The translations under genes were made by a program, and so were the position numbers. Shown piece after piece: positions 1 through 12,597 of a DNA stretch of 64,000 nucleotides (the first letter of the stretch is position 1; every line of letters starts with the position of its first letter). The stretch covers positions 46,544,725 through 46,608,724 of the forward strand of contig OZ022341.1 of assembly GCA_963989245.1 (NCBI GenBank). The letters are read 5' to 3'. The notes below the pieces were generated by a model. That model saw only the letters and a list, made by a program, of their open reading frames with translations, was not told the DNA's origin and made no database searches. This DNA comes from Nansenia antarctica. Lineage: Eukaryota; Chordata; Actinopteri; Argentiniformes; Microstomatidae.

Positions 1-1520
1 CGCACTCAATATCAATGAAGTGTTGATGATGAGCTCTTTCCAACATCAACATCCTAATACTCTGGCCAATCACATGTGTTCTTTCTCAGATGCCCTGGCT
101 TGCTCTGTGTGATTGAAATACAATTTAATCCACCGGATGCATGTGTGTTAATGTCTGCACCGATCTGTTAGATACCCTTCACGCTTTTACTGATTGGAGA
201 TTTGTCGCCCGCCTCCCATTCCATTTGATTAAGTGAAGCCTGAAGCCCCGAGGCTGCAGGGAAATAGGAGGTTGGATTGGCGGAGGAGATTGGTGGCAAC
301 TGTGTCCTCTCAATGCCAATTCACCCATCACAATCGTGTGTACTCGCATGACTACCCAGGACGATTCCCTCAAAGGTCACATTTGACTAATTTGTCAAAT
401 GGAAATCGCCTCATACCTCACAGTCGACATATGTGCATTGTACGGTAGATCTTTTTTCTTCAATGTGTTGAATGTCATCAGTTTCTGTCTTTCTGCTTAG
501 AATGAGTCTTCATCGTATGCTTGCAGTTTATATTAGGTACATAATGTGCATACATACACTGTATATTTTGAAGATACTGTATGCACTCCTTTCTCCTCTC
601 CCCTTCTCATCCTCGACTCCACAGAGAGATTTTCAGTCCATAAATTCAAATTCAGGCTATATTTGTTCCTCACCAAGGCACTTCCCTACTGCGTGACCTC
701 CCAAGTGGTACCCACTCACGGGAAGGAAGGCCTCAAAACAAGACTTGGGCCCGTAGTATACGATAGCAGTGACACTGACCTTCTCTCCTCATATCTGATG
801 GTAGTTTTATCTGCCAGACGAAATGTCAGGATGCTGGTCCCCAGCAGAGTCGCCCCCTCCCTCCTACCCACCTGACTCTGCATCTTCCTATTCACAAACC
901 CCAGAGCTCTGAGCCAGCCAGACAGCTGCAATACCGCAGCTGTCACTCAAGGAATGAGAAGCATGATACAAGAAGGGATGCAGGCTACGAATGGAATCAA
1001 ATCAAAGTGGCCGGAACTTTAAACAGACAGTTTGAATAACCCAGAAGAGGGTAGCGAACGGTGTTATATTTCCAGTATTTTGAATGCCCATACGTCGGAA
1101 ATGACACATTTATATGGCCATGGTAGAGGGAAGGAGGAATGACAATGAGAACCTTTGTTCAAGTCTGGTTGGTAATACAGAGTTGGGATGACAATTGTTT
1201 CTCCGTAGGCATCAACAAGTGGTTTGAGCCAGAGTAATACATTCACAGACCAAGACAGAGTACATTCAAGAACAAGTACCAACGTTGCCAAAACACTGGC
1301 CAAAGCTCTTAGTCAATGTGTTTAGATTGAACCTCTCCATCACACTGTCCCTCAGAAGAAAAAAGAGTGCTTGTGCATGCAATATGATAAGCATAACTTT
1401 GAGTTGCTTGTAATACCAGTCACATCTTGCATATAAGCCTTTCATATGTTGTTTACCATCCATCATGTCCTATCAGCCCAACATGGTAACTGTATATTCT
1501 GAGTATGAGAGGAAATAAAA

Positions 1521-1523
1521 GTG

Positions 1524-1594
<71 letters not shown>

Positions 1595-1620
1595 GTGCGT
1601 GCGTGCATGCGTGCGTGCGT
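1521..1620. repeat. (GT)n microsatellite, compound with GTGC
   Basis: This is an uninterrupted GT run of about 70 bases, with GCGT and GTGCGTGCAT interruptions at its right side. Such runs alternate purine and pyrimidine and are highly length-polymorphic in fish. Confidence 0.97.
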
Positions 1621-1701
1621 AAGCATATTTGCATTGTTTGTGTGTGTACCTGCCTGTGTGTATTAGCATAGACATTAGCAAGTCTCTCTGTAAAGATCTT
1701 G

Positions 1702-1733
<32 letters not shown>
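1702..1733. repeat. (GA)n microsatellite
   Basis: This is a short purine tract of GA repeats with one CA interruption, 80 bases downstream of the GT microsatellite. Confidence 0.95.
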
Positions 1734-3483
1734 TACTGTAGGGAGTAGGTAAACAGTGGCAGGCAGCAGTACAGTAGTTTGAGACAGAGGCTAAGTGAGG
1801 GCTACTTGGCCCACAGTCAGGTTTGGGGAGTGGGCCGTTAATCACCTGGCCTCGCGTGCTGTCAGATGAGTTATGAGCAGGGCTACAGGTAGGGGCCTCC
1901 CACCGCACGACGCGACCTTCGTTTGGGTCATAAATAATGCACTGACCATAAAAGGCTGATTTAGGGTAATCTGCAGGCCTGGTCTGTGCTCCCTCTGTGC
2001 TCCCTGGCTGATGGGGACAGAGCAGGTTGTCGTGTATGTGGAAGACTTTTAAATGTCCTCTCCCCTGTGATTGGCGGTGGTCATTTGGCAGATGCTAGTT
2101 GCTACTCTTCTCGGTGCTAGTATGCAGGCTTCTGGGGGGGTCTGATATATCAGAGAGGTCAAGCGAAGTGCCATGTTACTCCTCTTGGTAGCTCACAGGC
2201 TCCGGCGGTGTGGTGCCGAGGTAGTGATGTATCATCTGAGGCCACAATTAATGTTTGTTTCATTGATTTCTTTGAAAGTCCTGTTCATAATAGCCATTTG
2301 GAACAAGCCCAAGTTATTTTTTATTGAGTGGCATGTTTTTTCAATTTTACGAGTAAGGTTTTATTTCAAAAGACCTGCTTTGTTACATTATTGTTATTCT
2401 TCTTCTTTGCGTTGATGATTTATTCAAAGCTGAACTCTTGTCTAGTTTTGAGTAAAAAGACCCCCAAATATTAATTGCATTCCTTTGATACATTATGCAT
2501 ATGCAGCATGAAGTATCCAATTCATATTTAGGAAGACATTTAGCAACTAAGCTTGATATTATTATGACCACATATACTGTACCTTTAAGAATGGTTTCAT
2601 CAGCCAAAGTGGGGAATGTCATGTCATGCATGAGGTTATGATAACAGATACTTAACAACGTACAGACAAAACTTTTGTCAACTTAATCACTTTGTGTTAT
2701 CATGTAGCCTGATATCTTTGTGATATTCTGTGAAGCATCTACTTTATCTACTTTTACCATTGACAACGGTGAGTTGCTCATTATTCCTAAACCAAAGTGT
2801 TCAGTTCATAGTTGACCTCAATCCATTGCCCTTTCACTGTCACATTGCAGCAGCAATTTTGTTATGGAAACAAATCCCCTATCTTGTCCTCAAGGTGTAT
2901 GTGAAAACTGTCAGTCAAGGATTTCTCAGTTTCCATAATGAACTGCATGGTATGTCATTGCTGTGACATTGCACAGTCAGCCCCTCTTCATATTGACAGT
3001 TAGACTGACATCTCATTCATCAATACTGTGGTATTACCTTGCTAGTGCCACATCTCCAAACTATAGCCTGCAGTACAACACACTTTCCCCTATACCTCCT
3101 TCAACACCTCCGTTTTTCATTCATATACAGTATGACTAATTGACAGGGACAGGGTTAGAGGCTGGCTTTCTTGCTTTAAAAGGCACTGTGAAGGATGTGA
3201 AACATTGGAAAGACATTGTAGGACAAAGTGTTGGCCCAGACCATCGATCACTGAACGGCCAGCTGACACAATTCCTCACTCCCAACGGGCAAGTTTATCT
3301 GCACTGCCCAGAATATTTAGCAGGGAGAGGACCCAGGGGATCTCATTTGCACAGGTGTCCATCTGGTGAAAGTTGTTTCAGATAATCTCCACATCATGTC
3401 ACATTTGCATCCCAGCTTCATAAAATGGGCACACTTAATCAGACAGCCTGCAGTGCCCATTCAAGTGTTTGACTATAGCAGGA

Positions 3484-3486
<3 letters not shown>

Positions 3487-3551
<65 letters not shown>

Positions 3552-3580
3552 TGTGTGTGTCTGTGTGTGTGTCTGTGTGT
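3487..3580. repeat. (GT)n microsatellite with CTGT interruptions
   Basis: This is a pure GT run followed by three GTCT interruptions at the right end, which suggests the right side is the older, decaying part. Confidence 0.97.
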
Positions 3581-5163
3581 TAATCTGCTAGCCAGCTAAT
3601 GCTGCTTAATTATATAAGGATTCAACGTGTTTATAATTGTTTGTTAGTTCAGCTCGATCTGTGTAACCAGCTTTACCCTGAAATTAGCAATGAGATTTGC
3701 CCAATGCTGCCAATTGTTGGATCTGCAGCCAGGGGGTACAGTGTTTAATACTGAACTAATCAGAAGAAATACCCATCTCCCTGCTCTGTATCGGTCTAGT
3801 TGGTGCATTAAACTAGTGACTCCATTATGTACAAATAGTAGTGGGGTTCAAACTCAAAATAAGACAGAAAGTTTATTTAATTATTGTGTACTTATTTTGT
3901 GTTGCCACTCTTGGGCATACAAGGCGTATACATATCTGATATGTATGTATGTGCAGTAAAGACATGAGTAGGAGTATAGGGAAAGCAACTGAAAACATCA
4001 GGTGTGAGTTCTTGAAGAACGAGGCTGTATAATAGCTGATGATACTCGTAAGTAGTGACTTTCTCATTAGCCATATTTGGCTTCAGAGGGAGCAAGGTGC
4101 ACTGATCAAGTTAATTGATCATTTTAGGCTGGTTTCTCTCAACAGCATCCCATGGACTCAATAGGTCTTCCCTTTGATTTCAATGCCCCATGGATTATTG
4201 TGTAAGAATCACTCAACCAGAGTCAATACTAGCCAATAGACTGGCAGAAAAGCACTAAACTGTTACATGCTTACTTATCCTGCAAAAACAGAACTCTATG
4301 AAAGGGTAAGTCACAATTGGCTTGCTCTACCTGCTCATTCATGTGAACATTCTATGCCAATAGTTATGGACCAATACAATACAGAGAGCAATAATAACAC
4401 TAGGCAGTGAAATTGTAGCAACTCCACCCATCTGTGAGTGGTTAGATTTGATGCTCATTCTACTGCCGGCCTAAAAGCAAGCACACAGTCACAAAATATA
4501 AGTGCCAGTTTTCCGTACAGCCTCTTTCCCATGGCAGGTTGTTCTGCGTTTCTGGTATGACCCGTTACAGAACACCAATCCCGGCAAGTGATTTTCTGCT
4601 AGCTTGCACTGTATCTGCATAACGCAGAGAAACAAAAGGCTCAATCAATCTTCACTGCTGTTGACTTTCAACACTGCCGTTCTGCATTAGCCCCCACCTC
4701 CGTTCCCTCCCTTTTCCCCCCTCCACTTTTCTTTTGTCTTCTCCATCAATAATTTGCGATAGCCAGGTTAATCTACCCCCACATCATTGGCATTCATACT
4801 TGAACGGTTGAGCAAACACAATGCAGTGCTGTATGAATTTGTAATAGTCGGGACAACAAGCTATGGCTGAGAGGAGCCTGAGATGATTTGTCATGCTGAT
4901 GTGTGAGAGAAATGTCACTCATCTCCTGTTGTGAGTCAAATGTTACTTGACAATGGAATCTGCCAATTATAACACAATTACGTATTAAAACAAAAATTCA
5001 CTATTCAGCAAGTAGGCTATGTTATGTGAGGTGATTCGATTTTTCGGTAGGCTTACAGTACCGTAAGATATGAACAAATATTGATATAAGAAGGCCGTTT
5101 TATACAATTATAAATACAAATCATTGACTTTATTTATTTGTCCATTTGTGTTTTGTGTTCCAG

Positions 5164-5350
5164 GAATTCCACATACTGCATGAAAGTGTCCATGTCACTG
5201 ACAGTGGCGGAAAACGACACAGACCTCTGCTACAACTCCAAAATGAGGTATTTTGAAAAGGCAGAACTAAGCAAAAGCAAAGAGATCACCTGTCCAGACA
5301 TTGAGGATTATATGCAGCCTGGGAAGGAGCCAGAGATTTTGTGGTACAAG
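5164..5350 (+). CDS. il1rapl1: IL1RAPL1-like internal coding exon (end of Ig1, start of Ig2)
   Basis: This is an internal exon of an interleukin-1-receptor accessory-protein-like gene. The protein is a single-pass neuronal membrane protein with three extracellular Ig domains and a cytoplasmic TIR domain; in mammals it acts in synapse formation through trans-binding to receptor tyrosine phosphatases. A pyrimidine-rich tract and CAG precede 5164, and AAG/GTAAGA follows 5350. The 187-nt exon begins with the third base of a split codon and then encodes 62 residues, ending on a complete Lys codon (phase 0). Readable landmarks are NSTYCMKVSMSLTVAEN near the start, a run FEKAELSKSKEI, a Cys that would open the Ig2 disulfide, and EPEILWYK with the Ig2 core Trp. 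Two N-glycosylation sequons (NST, NDT) are present. From memory of the family the spacing matches human IL1RAPL1 without gaps, better than IL1RAPL2. The apparent in-frame extensions into both introns are not coding. Confidence 0.93.
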
Positions 5351-5809
5351 GTAAGAGTACCTATCCATTACAGTAAACACATGTTGCTCATTTGAAATTA
5401 TTTTCAGAAAGAAATCAGTTGGTAAATAATTTGTAATCACAACATCACTCTAGTAACTTTATTATTGTGTCATATGGGAACTTACTGTACAATCTGTTTA
5501 CGTCTAAGTAAATGCTTGGCCTACCTGCAGAATGTGCTTACTGATGAGAATGAGTGAGATTATCCACCCATAATTCACAGTCTGTCTGAAATGCACCTAC
5601 TTCAGGTCAGCTACACTGAGGACCTTCATTTGGTGAAATATGTCATTCATCGCAACACATCATGGAAAAGGGCCTTGTGCATTTACGTCAAGAGTCTGAG
5701 GAGGAATCAATGAACTCTAGACATACCCTGTATGTCTGAAGGCGGAGGTCCTGCCACAAGTATCTGAGTTGAGCGATCTCTGCCAGCTGCCCACGTGGTA
5801 GCTGCACAC

Positions 5810-5954
5810 CAGTGGAGGCTGGTGGAGGTATAAATCGGAGAAGAGGCTCATTGTTATACATGAAATGGAATGAGGAATGGTATTATGAGGAATGGTTTCA
5901 AACACGTGCATTACAATGAACCTGTCCGATTTCTGCCCCCAACAGCCGCCCCTG
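5810..5954. mobile_element. hAT-type MITE, copy 1
   Basis: This is a non-autonomous DNA transposon. It starts CAGTGGAGGCTGGTGGAGG and ends in the imperfect inverse, closing with GCCGCCCCTG. The flanking 8-mers are CTGCACAC on the left and CTGCACAT on the right, a 7 of 8 target-site duplication. CAG...CTG ends with an 8-bp duplication are typical of hAT elements. The interior is a degenerate palindrome containing GAATGAGGAATGG motifs. It is the same family as the copies at 62437 and 63761, and it has no coding capacity. Confidence 0.85.
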
Positions 5955-6699
5955 CTGCACATTGACAAAGTAGCCGAGGGGACTAGGGGGCCAATTCATC
6001 AAAAGTGGATGAATGTCTGATAAGGTGGCCACAGTGCTTCTTCAGTTTCAGAGTCAATCAAATTAAAAGATGGACAATGACTGTGAACCTAAGACCGCCA
6101 GTTATTGGCTCTGCTCTGAAAGTGAGGCTGATTGAATTCTGGGGGCTAGACTGGGAGAGCAGGCGGAACCGAAACAAAGAGCCTTTACAAATGTCATCCC
6201 TGCAGAAGTCCTCCAGGTTCACTCCTACTACAATGAACTCAGCTGCTCTGGCGTCATCCATCTAGAATTAAATCTACCTACAGTATGCAGTACTGCAGTA
6301 CTGAAATCTACCTACACATGCTCGCCAAAGAGGAAGTAGATACAACAGCACTAAGTGCTAGATGAATATGAATTTGTGATCAAAGTGACTTTTCAAGTTT
6401 GAATGGATTAATAGGTTCCCAAAAGGTTGTTGTTATTTTCCGCTTAGAATATATATTTTTTATTTATTTATTGTTTTGCTTGGTTTTTGAGTGTTAGGGT
6501 TAGGGTTATGTTCTCTTGCTGTTTCTGTCAGTCCTAAGAAGTCCCTCCAATTGGTGTTTAAAGGCTGCGAAAAGATTAATAAACATTCCCTATTCGATAA
6601 TGTGCTTCTGCTCTGTTTTGTTCTCTTCATCTGCACCTGACCAATGGTATCTGATCAACTGATAGCACAACAAACTCTGCTGCATAAGCCTCTTATGGG

Positions 6700-8025
6700 G
6701 AGCTATTGATACGGCATAAACGTTTTCACAAAACAGGCGACAACAGCAAGATCTGGCTCAGTTCTGGGTTGTTTCGAGATGCAAACAGATTGAGCGCAGC
6801 TTAGCTGTATAATGTCTGGAAATCTTCTGAACCCACTTGTGGATGAAGTCCCAGTCCCCCGATAGTGGACCCCTTTGGGACAGCGACTCCGCTCCTGAGA
6901 TCCGTCTGCCTGGCACATGTGTTGTTCGTAGACACAACAGATGCCCGCTGCTTCATGTCAGCACTAGGCCAGCCTGTCCAGAACCAGAAGCTGTCAAGAG
7001 TGCATTCCCCCCTTGGCGGTTGATGTACACCACAGTGGACATGTTGTCCGTTCTGACTGGGAAGTCATGTCCCTGTAGAAACAGGCACATGTCTGCACCG
7101 ATGAAGATCCAGATCCAGATGGAATGACAAGACCCAGAGCTGGAAGTCCCACATAAGGAGGTCGAGTGAGACCACCATGATGGAGGACGCCATGAGCCTG
7201 AGTAGCCAAAGACACCAGTGGCATGAATCCAGCAGAAACAGCCAGAGACAATGGGCCATGTCTTTCTCTGGTGAGGACTGCTCTCCCCCTGCCACCTAGT
7301 TCAGTGACTGACAGATGAAGTCCAATGGTTGGGCCGGGGTAAGCAAGCTTTTGGCACTATTTATCCGGATGCCTCGGCTGGGCAAATGCTCCACTAGCAT
7401 TGCTGTGTGCACTGCACCCTGCACCCTGGTGTCCACGCATATGAGTGAATTGTCAATACATGCAAAGGGACTCGAGGGCGGCTTCTACACGTTTGCGAAT
7501 GTCCTTGGTGGCAAGGACAAACCGAACGAGAGGGCAAGGAATTTGTAGGTCAGGACTGGACGGAACGATGGGTGAATGTGCTCGCAATTGTATTGGATCT
7601 TACATTCCAAGAACCCATAATGCCCATAGAATGGTTGCTTGTTATACACATGTGTTGTCTTTTCCAACTGGTAATGACTATTTTGTAGAGAGTTGTTGCC
7701 TATGCTAGCTTGCAACATTGAAGACAATTAAAGGAAACATTAAGAAAAAACGGAATTCAGTTTTTTTGAGGATCCCCCAAGCAAGGTATTTGATTGCTTT
7801 GGTGTCGCTAGGCGTCACTCATTTAAAAAGGGATTCCATTCCCTTGTAGCTACAAATGCATTCTGCAAATGATTTCCCCAGGCTTTTTGAACTAGAAAAG
7901 TGTGCTCTCAACAACGTTAGTGCGCAGATAACTGTTTAGTAGACAGTAGTAGGTCCAGAATGGGGCATGACCCTCCATCTCTTTTGGGAACTGCAAAGTA
8001 TCTGTAGAAGCCCACTTTGGCTACC
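6700..8025 (-). pseudogene. Decayed DIRS-like retrotransposon (reverse transcriptase and RNase H region)
   Basis: Read on the minus strand from about 8014 downward, fragments appear in DIRS-element order in shifting frames: GFYRYFAVPKRDGG and CPILDL (N-terminal reverse transcriptase), FLALSFGLSLPPRTF (the LPFGLSLAPR-type block, about 7500-7550), RINSAKSLLTPAQ (about 7350), then LMASSIMVVSLDLL (about 7180-7220), and finally an INRQGGMHS-like RNase H block with THVPG and GPLSGDWDFIHK (about 6840-7030). The Y-x-D-D catalytic region that should follow PPRTF reads only as an Asp followed by Asn, and many stops and frameshifts interrupt the frames. DIRS elements replicate through a tyrosine recombinase; no recombinase or terminal repeats are visible here. 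The copy is dead and lies antisense to the host gene. The assignment rests on motif order recalled from fish DIRS proteins. Confidence 0.68.
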
Positions 8026-8395
8026 GTGCAGCACCTTGCAGCACCTTGCAGCACCGTGCAACACCTCTCAGCCTGTGCCAGGCGTGTTTGAAAGGTGCTT
8101 CAGTGAATAGGAATGTGCAAGAGTGCAGAGGGGTCGAACTGAGTTCACTGAAAGAAAACCAGTTCCAGTGGCTTCATGTTGACATGTACGCACATACTCT
8201 CCCCATAAAGTTCCTGAGTGGGCCTCCCGGGTTAACCTCTCGAGTTCAGGGCCCAGGGACCCAGTTAGGGTCTCCTAACTTACTAGCCTATTATATTTGT
8301 TTAAAAAATACACACAAAAAAATATTTTCAAAAGAATTCAAATCAGTACATCATTTTGCATTACATGTCTGTTTTTTTCTCTATTTTGATTGAAG

Positions 8396-8549
8396 GAATG
8401 CAAGCCAAAGCAGTGGAGACAAAGTATTATAAGGAGAAGAGATACTCTCTCCATCCGCGAAGTGCGCGAAGATGACATTGGGAATTACACGTGTGAATTG
8501 CAGTTTGGGAGCTTTGTGGTGCGAAGAACCACTGAGCTATCTGTCACAG
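8396..8549 (+). CDS. il1rapl1: IL1RAPL1-like internal coding exon (rest of Ig2)
   Basis: This exon continues the same reading frame. The acceptor is a T-rich tract ending in GAAG before 8396 and the donor is ACAG/GTAAGG after 8549. It is 154 nt long: 51 full codons plus one base (phase 1 exit), so it joins the phase-0 end of the exon at 5350. It begins ECKPKQWRQS and contains DTLSIREVREDDIGNYTCEL, the classic D-x-G-x-Y-x-C signature of Ig strand F, followed by FVVRRTTELSVT. The Cys of NYTCEL would pair with the Cys in the preceding exon to close Ig2, and NYT is a glycosylation sequon. The opening ECKPK resembles my recollection of IL1RAPL2, while the rest matches IL1RAPL1. I therefore call it IL1RAPL1-like and leave the exact teleost paralogue open. 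Confidence 0.93.
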
Positions 8550-11500
8550 GTAAGGAGAACTTAACTGGGTGACGTGCTTTATGCATGGCCATTAGTGATC
8601 ATTTTATTAAGTTTGTATTGGCTTTGATAAATCATATCACATCTCTTTAGTTGTCAGCAAAGCAATATTCATTCCTTGTGGGACACTAAATCTAATAATC
8701 ATTGTTTGTGCACAGCTGCATTTTGGGCAATTTTGGGTTGCTTAGTACCGGTAGTTGTTTAGACACTTGAGCTACAAATCTGTCATACTGCAGAGTATCA
8801 AAAGACATATTGTAGATATGCAATCCCAGAAAATGAGAATCCCTTTTTTCTATTTTTACAATGGTACATTTCGTACTGCTTCTTGTTTTGTTGACACTAC
8901 AAAATGCTGCTTTTCTTTTAAGGGTATTGCAGTCAATACCTCTGCTGCCCTGACTTCTGGCTTCTTTAATTGCTAAGTAGCAGAATTTTCACAAAGCCTC
9001 TTCAGCACTTTTTTCTTAACTAAGACTGTTGAAATATTAATGCTTGAACTTAAAGTCCCTTATCTTAGACTTAGAGGGAGGACTGTGACAGAGTGAAGAT
9101 TTCTCACCTCTGATACTGTCAAGGTTGATGTAGTTACAACTGCTTTGGCAGTCTCGAAGGAAACCCAATAGTACATCATTCAATGTCATCATGATTAAAA
9201 AGTATATATACATTTCCCCCAATTCTTATCAAAATGATAATCTATCATTCCAAATCTTCCATCTCAGTTTTGTGATTAATTTCCTGCTGACTGTTCATAG
9301 GCAGAAGATATGAAAAATAGAGTTGGGGTAGAGTTGACTCATTGTAAGTATGGCACATTGTCTTTCACCTGCAGATCAGGCACTATTATAGTATGTATAA
9401 TACACAGCATAGCTATATACATGCAATCCAATTAAGGTGTGTAGATTACATCAGAATTACTGCACCCATACCACGTGTATTAGATTTTGTTTTAGTGAAA
9501 ATTCAAGTTCATCATTACTCATAAGCTCAGTCCTCAGTCCCCCTCCACCATAACTTATCTTTGAGGCGTGCCCACAGAGGGAAGCGCCAATAATAGCAGT
9601 GTTGACACATATGAATTCTGTTGATGTTGTTGATACTGTATCTGTAAGCAGGGATTTACTCTGTAGTGACTGATGTCGTCTTGCTGAGTGTTTAATCAGT
9701 GAGCAGTATAAGGCTGACCAGTGAAGTGCCTTTCCCCCAACAACAAAAAGCTTGAGAAAAGATGCAGGAGATATATTGAGAGCTGTTACATTTCAATGCA
9801 GCTACCATCACATACGGAGTCGGAGGTCAAACAAACTATTTGCAGTTTACGGCTATCTGATTACAGTTTATTATCCCCTAAAGAGCCAAAGGCAGAGTCT
9901 GTTGAAGGCCAATTTTAGCAATCAATCATGTCCCCACTTGCCTCTGATCTCATCCTGCGGGACTTTTTTCCTCTGGCTGAGATACATTAAGCATTTACTG
10001 TAGGACCTGACATGAATAGTCTGGCGATTATGCTAAACGCTAAACAAATGTTTTAGCATTATGATTTAAACAGAATTGGAAGCTTTTTATCTGTTTTCAA
10101 ATAAACCACTCAATATTCTGATTGCTTGTAGATTGTATATCAGAACATGATGACAATCACAAACAGTGGTACAGTAGTATCTCTAAGATCTGTCAATTTT
10201 CGAGATCACTTCTTCTTTTGTGTGGAGCGGTTTCTGATAATTGTCTTCAAAGTGAAATGTCATTACACACATCTGACATGTCAACGATTAGACACATCAG
10301 ACATGTCAAGATTAGATTTGTTGTAAGTCTATGTGGTAAATGAAAAGGTTGGAAAATAGTTTCCATACTTTATCTGAGGTTACCGTGTCAGGGGGATAAG
10401 ATGAAAATAGAGCTGACATAATATCTTCAAGGATGTTCAAGTATGACTGTATGTTTGACTAACACATTGTAAGTATATCACTGAGTACAAACATAATATA
10501 TTAGTTGTGGACTAAATAATGATCGAGCCATTTTGCCTTTTCACAAAACCTTAATTTTGCACAGTGAATAAGGTTGTTTTCTTCAGAGAGTGTCCAATAT
10601 GTTGTGATGTTGTTTTCCAGTTAGAGCTGGCACTGATAAGAGCTTTACGCAATGACAGATTATGTGATGTTCATCTACAGCTCCTGTTTGCAAAACAACC
10701 AGATTAGCCTGATTAATTTTCTTCTGGAGTCATAATGCTCCTCCACCGTGCTGTCTGACAGTATTCTCCCAGGAAACCACAACCGTGGATCATCCGTTGT
10801 ATAACCATCATGGTTTCAGGATATACCAGAGAAAAATATGTGCAGTAGTTCCGTGACTTTCATGTTCATTTGTTATAAACAGTTTGTCTTCTAGGCATAG
10901 GCTACACGGCGCCGGATTTGGCTAAAACGGCGATGATCAATGGCGGTGTGAAAACGCTTGTGTGGTCAGAGATCAGATTGGCTTCGAAATTGGGTATCGA
11001 CGTTGTGTAGCCATACACTTAATTTTGATCACCAGAAACTTTCGGCCAAGGAAGGTCTGGTGGACCAATGCATCAAACTTGGCCTTTGTTACCCAATAGA
11101 AAGATCAGGAAAAAGTCTAGACGCATTGCCATTGGTTTTACCTCCCATCAATTATCTCCCACAGCACCCCCACCCAGTCTTGCTTCTGTTTATTTTTCTT
11201 CCTGTGTGCGTTTGTCTGATTCCTTTATCACCACTGATGTATTGTGACCATTTTAAAGCTTGAATCTGTACCTTATACTGGACCTTTCAGGATGACATGG
11301 GTGAAATCAGACTACATACAGGATATGCTGTAGGCTATCTACAGTAGTGTAGGCCTACCTACTGTTTCTCCAATACAGAAATCTAATTTATTCACACGCA
11401 TGGCATAATTCTTTTCATTTCAGTAGAGCTCTGCCCATTCGTCTGGGTGTCTCATCATCATGCTCCTGCAGTTCATCTGATTTTCATCACCAACCTTTGT

Positions 11501-12573
11501 CGGCTCTCTCTATCAATTGTCTATTGCCCCTGTTATTGAAGCAGAAGGGCAAGAAAGGTCAGTCTCCATTTGATTGTCTCAAGGACCTGTTAAATTTTAT
11601 TGAGCTCACTCGCCATCGTGGACTATTAAAAAGTACACATTATTCCTTAAATTAAATTTGGGACTTAACGACTGTTTTACAAGGCACGCCATTTGATTTC
11701 CTGGATTAAAAACTACACAATAAAGGAGTGACGATTAAACACCTACTCAATGGGGTGTTATTGTGGCTTGTGCAAGTAAATGGCCCCGTGTGACTGTAGC
11801 TAATGAGTTGGGACTGATGGTGGTGATCTGTTTTTTAAATTTTGTATCAAAGCACAATAATGTACATGCTGTTGACAGAGTGAAATGTCGCAATGCCACA
11901 TACTGTAGACAAGCAGGAGAATGCCACAAATGCCCTCAGGTATAATGAAATCAAAAGAACCATGGAAGTGTCCGTATGATTGACATGGCCTCCTGTGAAT
12001 GGAGTAGGTACAAGTCTTCTCCTAACCCACAGTGACAGGGTCAGATAGGTATTCATCCCTATAGGGAGTAGAAGTCTGATATGACGTTTGGCAAAGTACA
12101 AAGAAAATATATAACCGCAAACGGCAATGGCGCGTGTTCCTACATATATGCCCCCATTACCATAAATGGGGTGAGGTTGACAGACACGGGGTAGATCTAC
12201 AGACAGGTTGTAGATTGACAGATAGGGGGTAGACCTACAGACAGGGGGGTAGACCACTCACCTAATATGGGCCAAGTTGAACTCATGATATACTAAGCTA
12301 TGATATTATGAAGTACCCTAGGACCACGGGCCTATAAGGTACCAGTCACCTAATTATGGCCTGATATACATAGGCTACTATGCTGTGATGATAATACACA
12401 CTAAGCGTAAATACGAAAATGCATTGTGGATTATCCTTCCCCAGTAAATGACCCATGTTGTATAGTTTATGTCAAGCATTTCAATACTTATAATGTGCTT
12501 ACACTATATTCTGCAAGCCTAGCATAGTATGCCACCCCCATCTGACTGAATCAGGTAAAGCGGTCATGAGAAG
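8550..12573. other. Intronic stretch without recognised features
   Basis: The sequence is AT-rich and unique-looking, with short open frames only. A degenerate 27-35 bp minisatellite (GGGGTAGAyCTACAGACAGG units) sits near 12170-12255. Otherwise I recognise no element, exon or RNA gene. Confidence 0.6.
12165..12256. repeat. Short minisatellite
   Basis: Three to four imperfect units share the core GGGGTAGA(T/C)CTACAGACAGG and the variant TTGTAGATTGACAGATAG. The repeat is visible by eye; the unit length varies, so it is decaying. Confidence 0.75.
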
Positions 12574-12597
12574 ATGAATGAATGAATGAATGAATGG
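12574..12597. repeat. (AATG)n tail-like microsatellite
   Basis: Six AATG units abut the TCTTTATTGTCATT motif at 12598. On the minus strand this reads as a LINE 3' end followed by an ATTC tail, a common arrangement for fish CR1/L2-type elements. Confidence 0.85.

Larger units (their letters stand above)
1..5163 (+). other. il1rapl1: Intron upstream of the first recognised exon (3' part)
   Basis: This is non-coding sequence from the window edge to the acceptor at 5163. It holds two GT microsatellites and a GA tract (listed separately). I see no recognisable transposon, exon or RNA gene in 1-1500, 1750-3480 or 3600-5100. All open frames here are short and repeat-driven or lack any family resemblance. 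Its assignment as intron follows from the phase-2 entry of the exon at 5164, which requires an upstream exon. Confidence 0.8.
5351..8395 (+). other. il1rapl1: Intron of about 3.0 kb
   Basis: It is bounded by GTAAGA and GAAG and joins two phase-0 exon ends. More than half of it is transposon-derived: a hAT-type MITE near 5.8 kb and a decayed DIRS-like element from about 6.7 to 8.0 kb. A TTAGGG-like triplet (GTTAGGGTTAGGG) near 6494-6506 is too short to be more than a chance telomere-like motif. I see nothing recognisable in 5351-5800 or 5960-6690. Confidence 0.9.

Noticed and set aside
6494..6506. Telomere-like TTAGGG repeat
   Set aside because: Only two units; expected by chance.
8046..8393. 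115-codon + strand frame ending just before the second exon
   Set aside because: It lies in intron, overlaps the antisense DIRS remnant and runs through the polypyrimidine tract of the acceptor.
11847..12257. 136-codon frame on the minus strand
   Set aside because: It runs through a minisatellite at one end, has no known motif and no splice sites.
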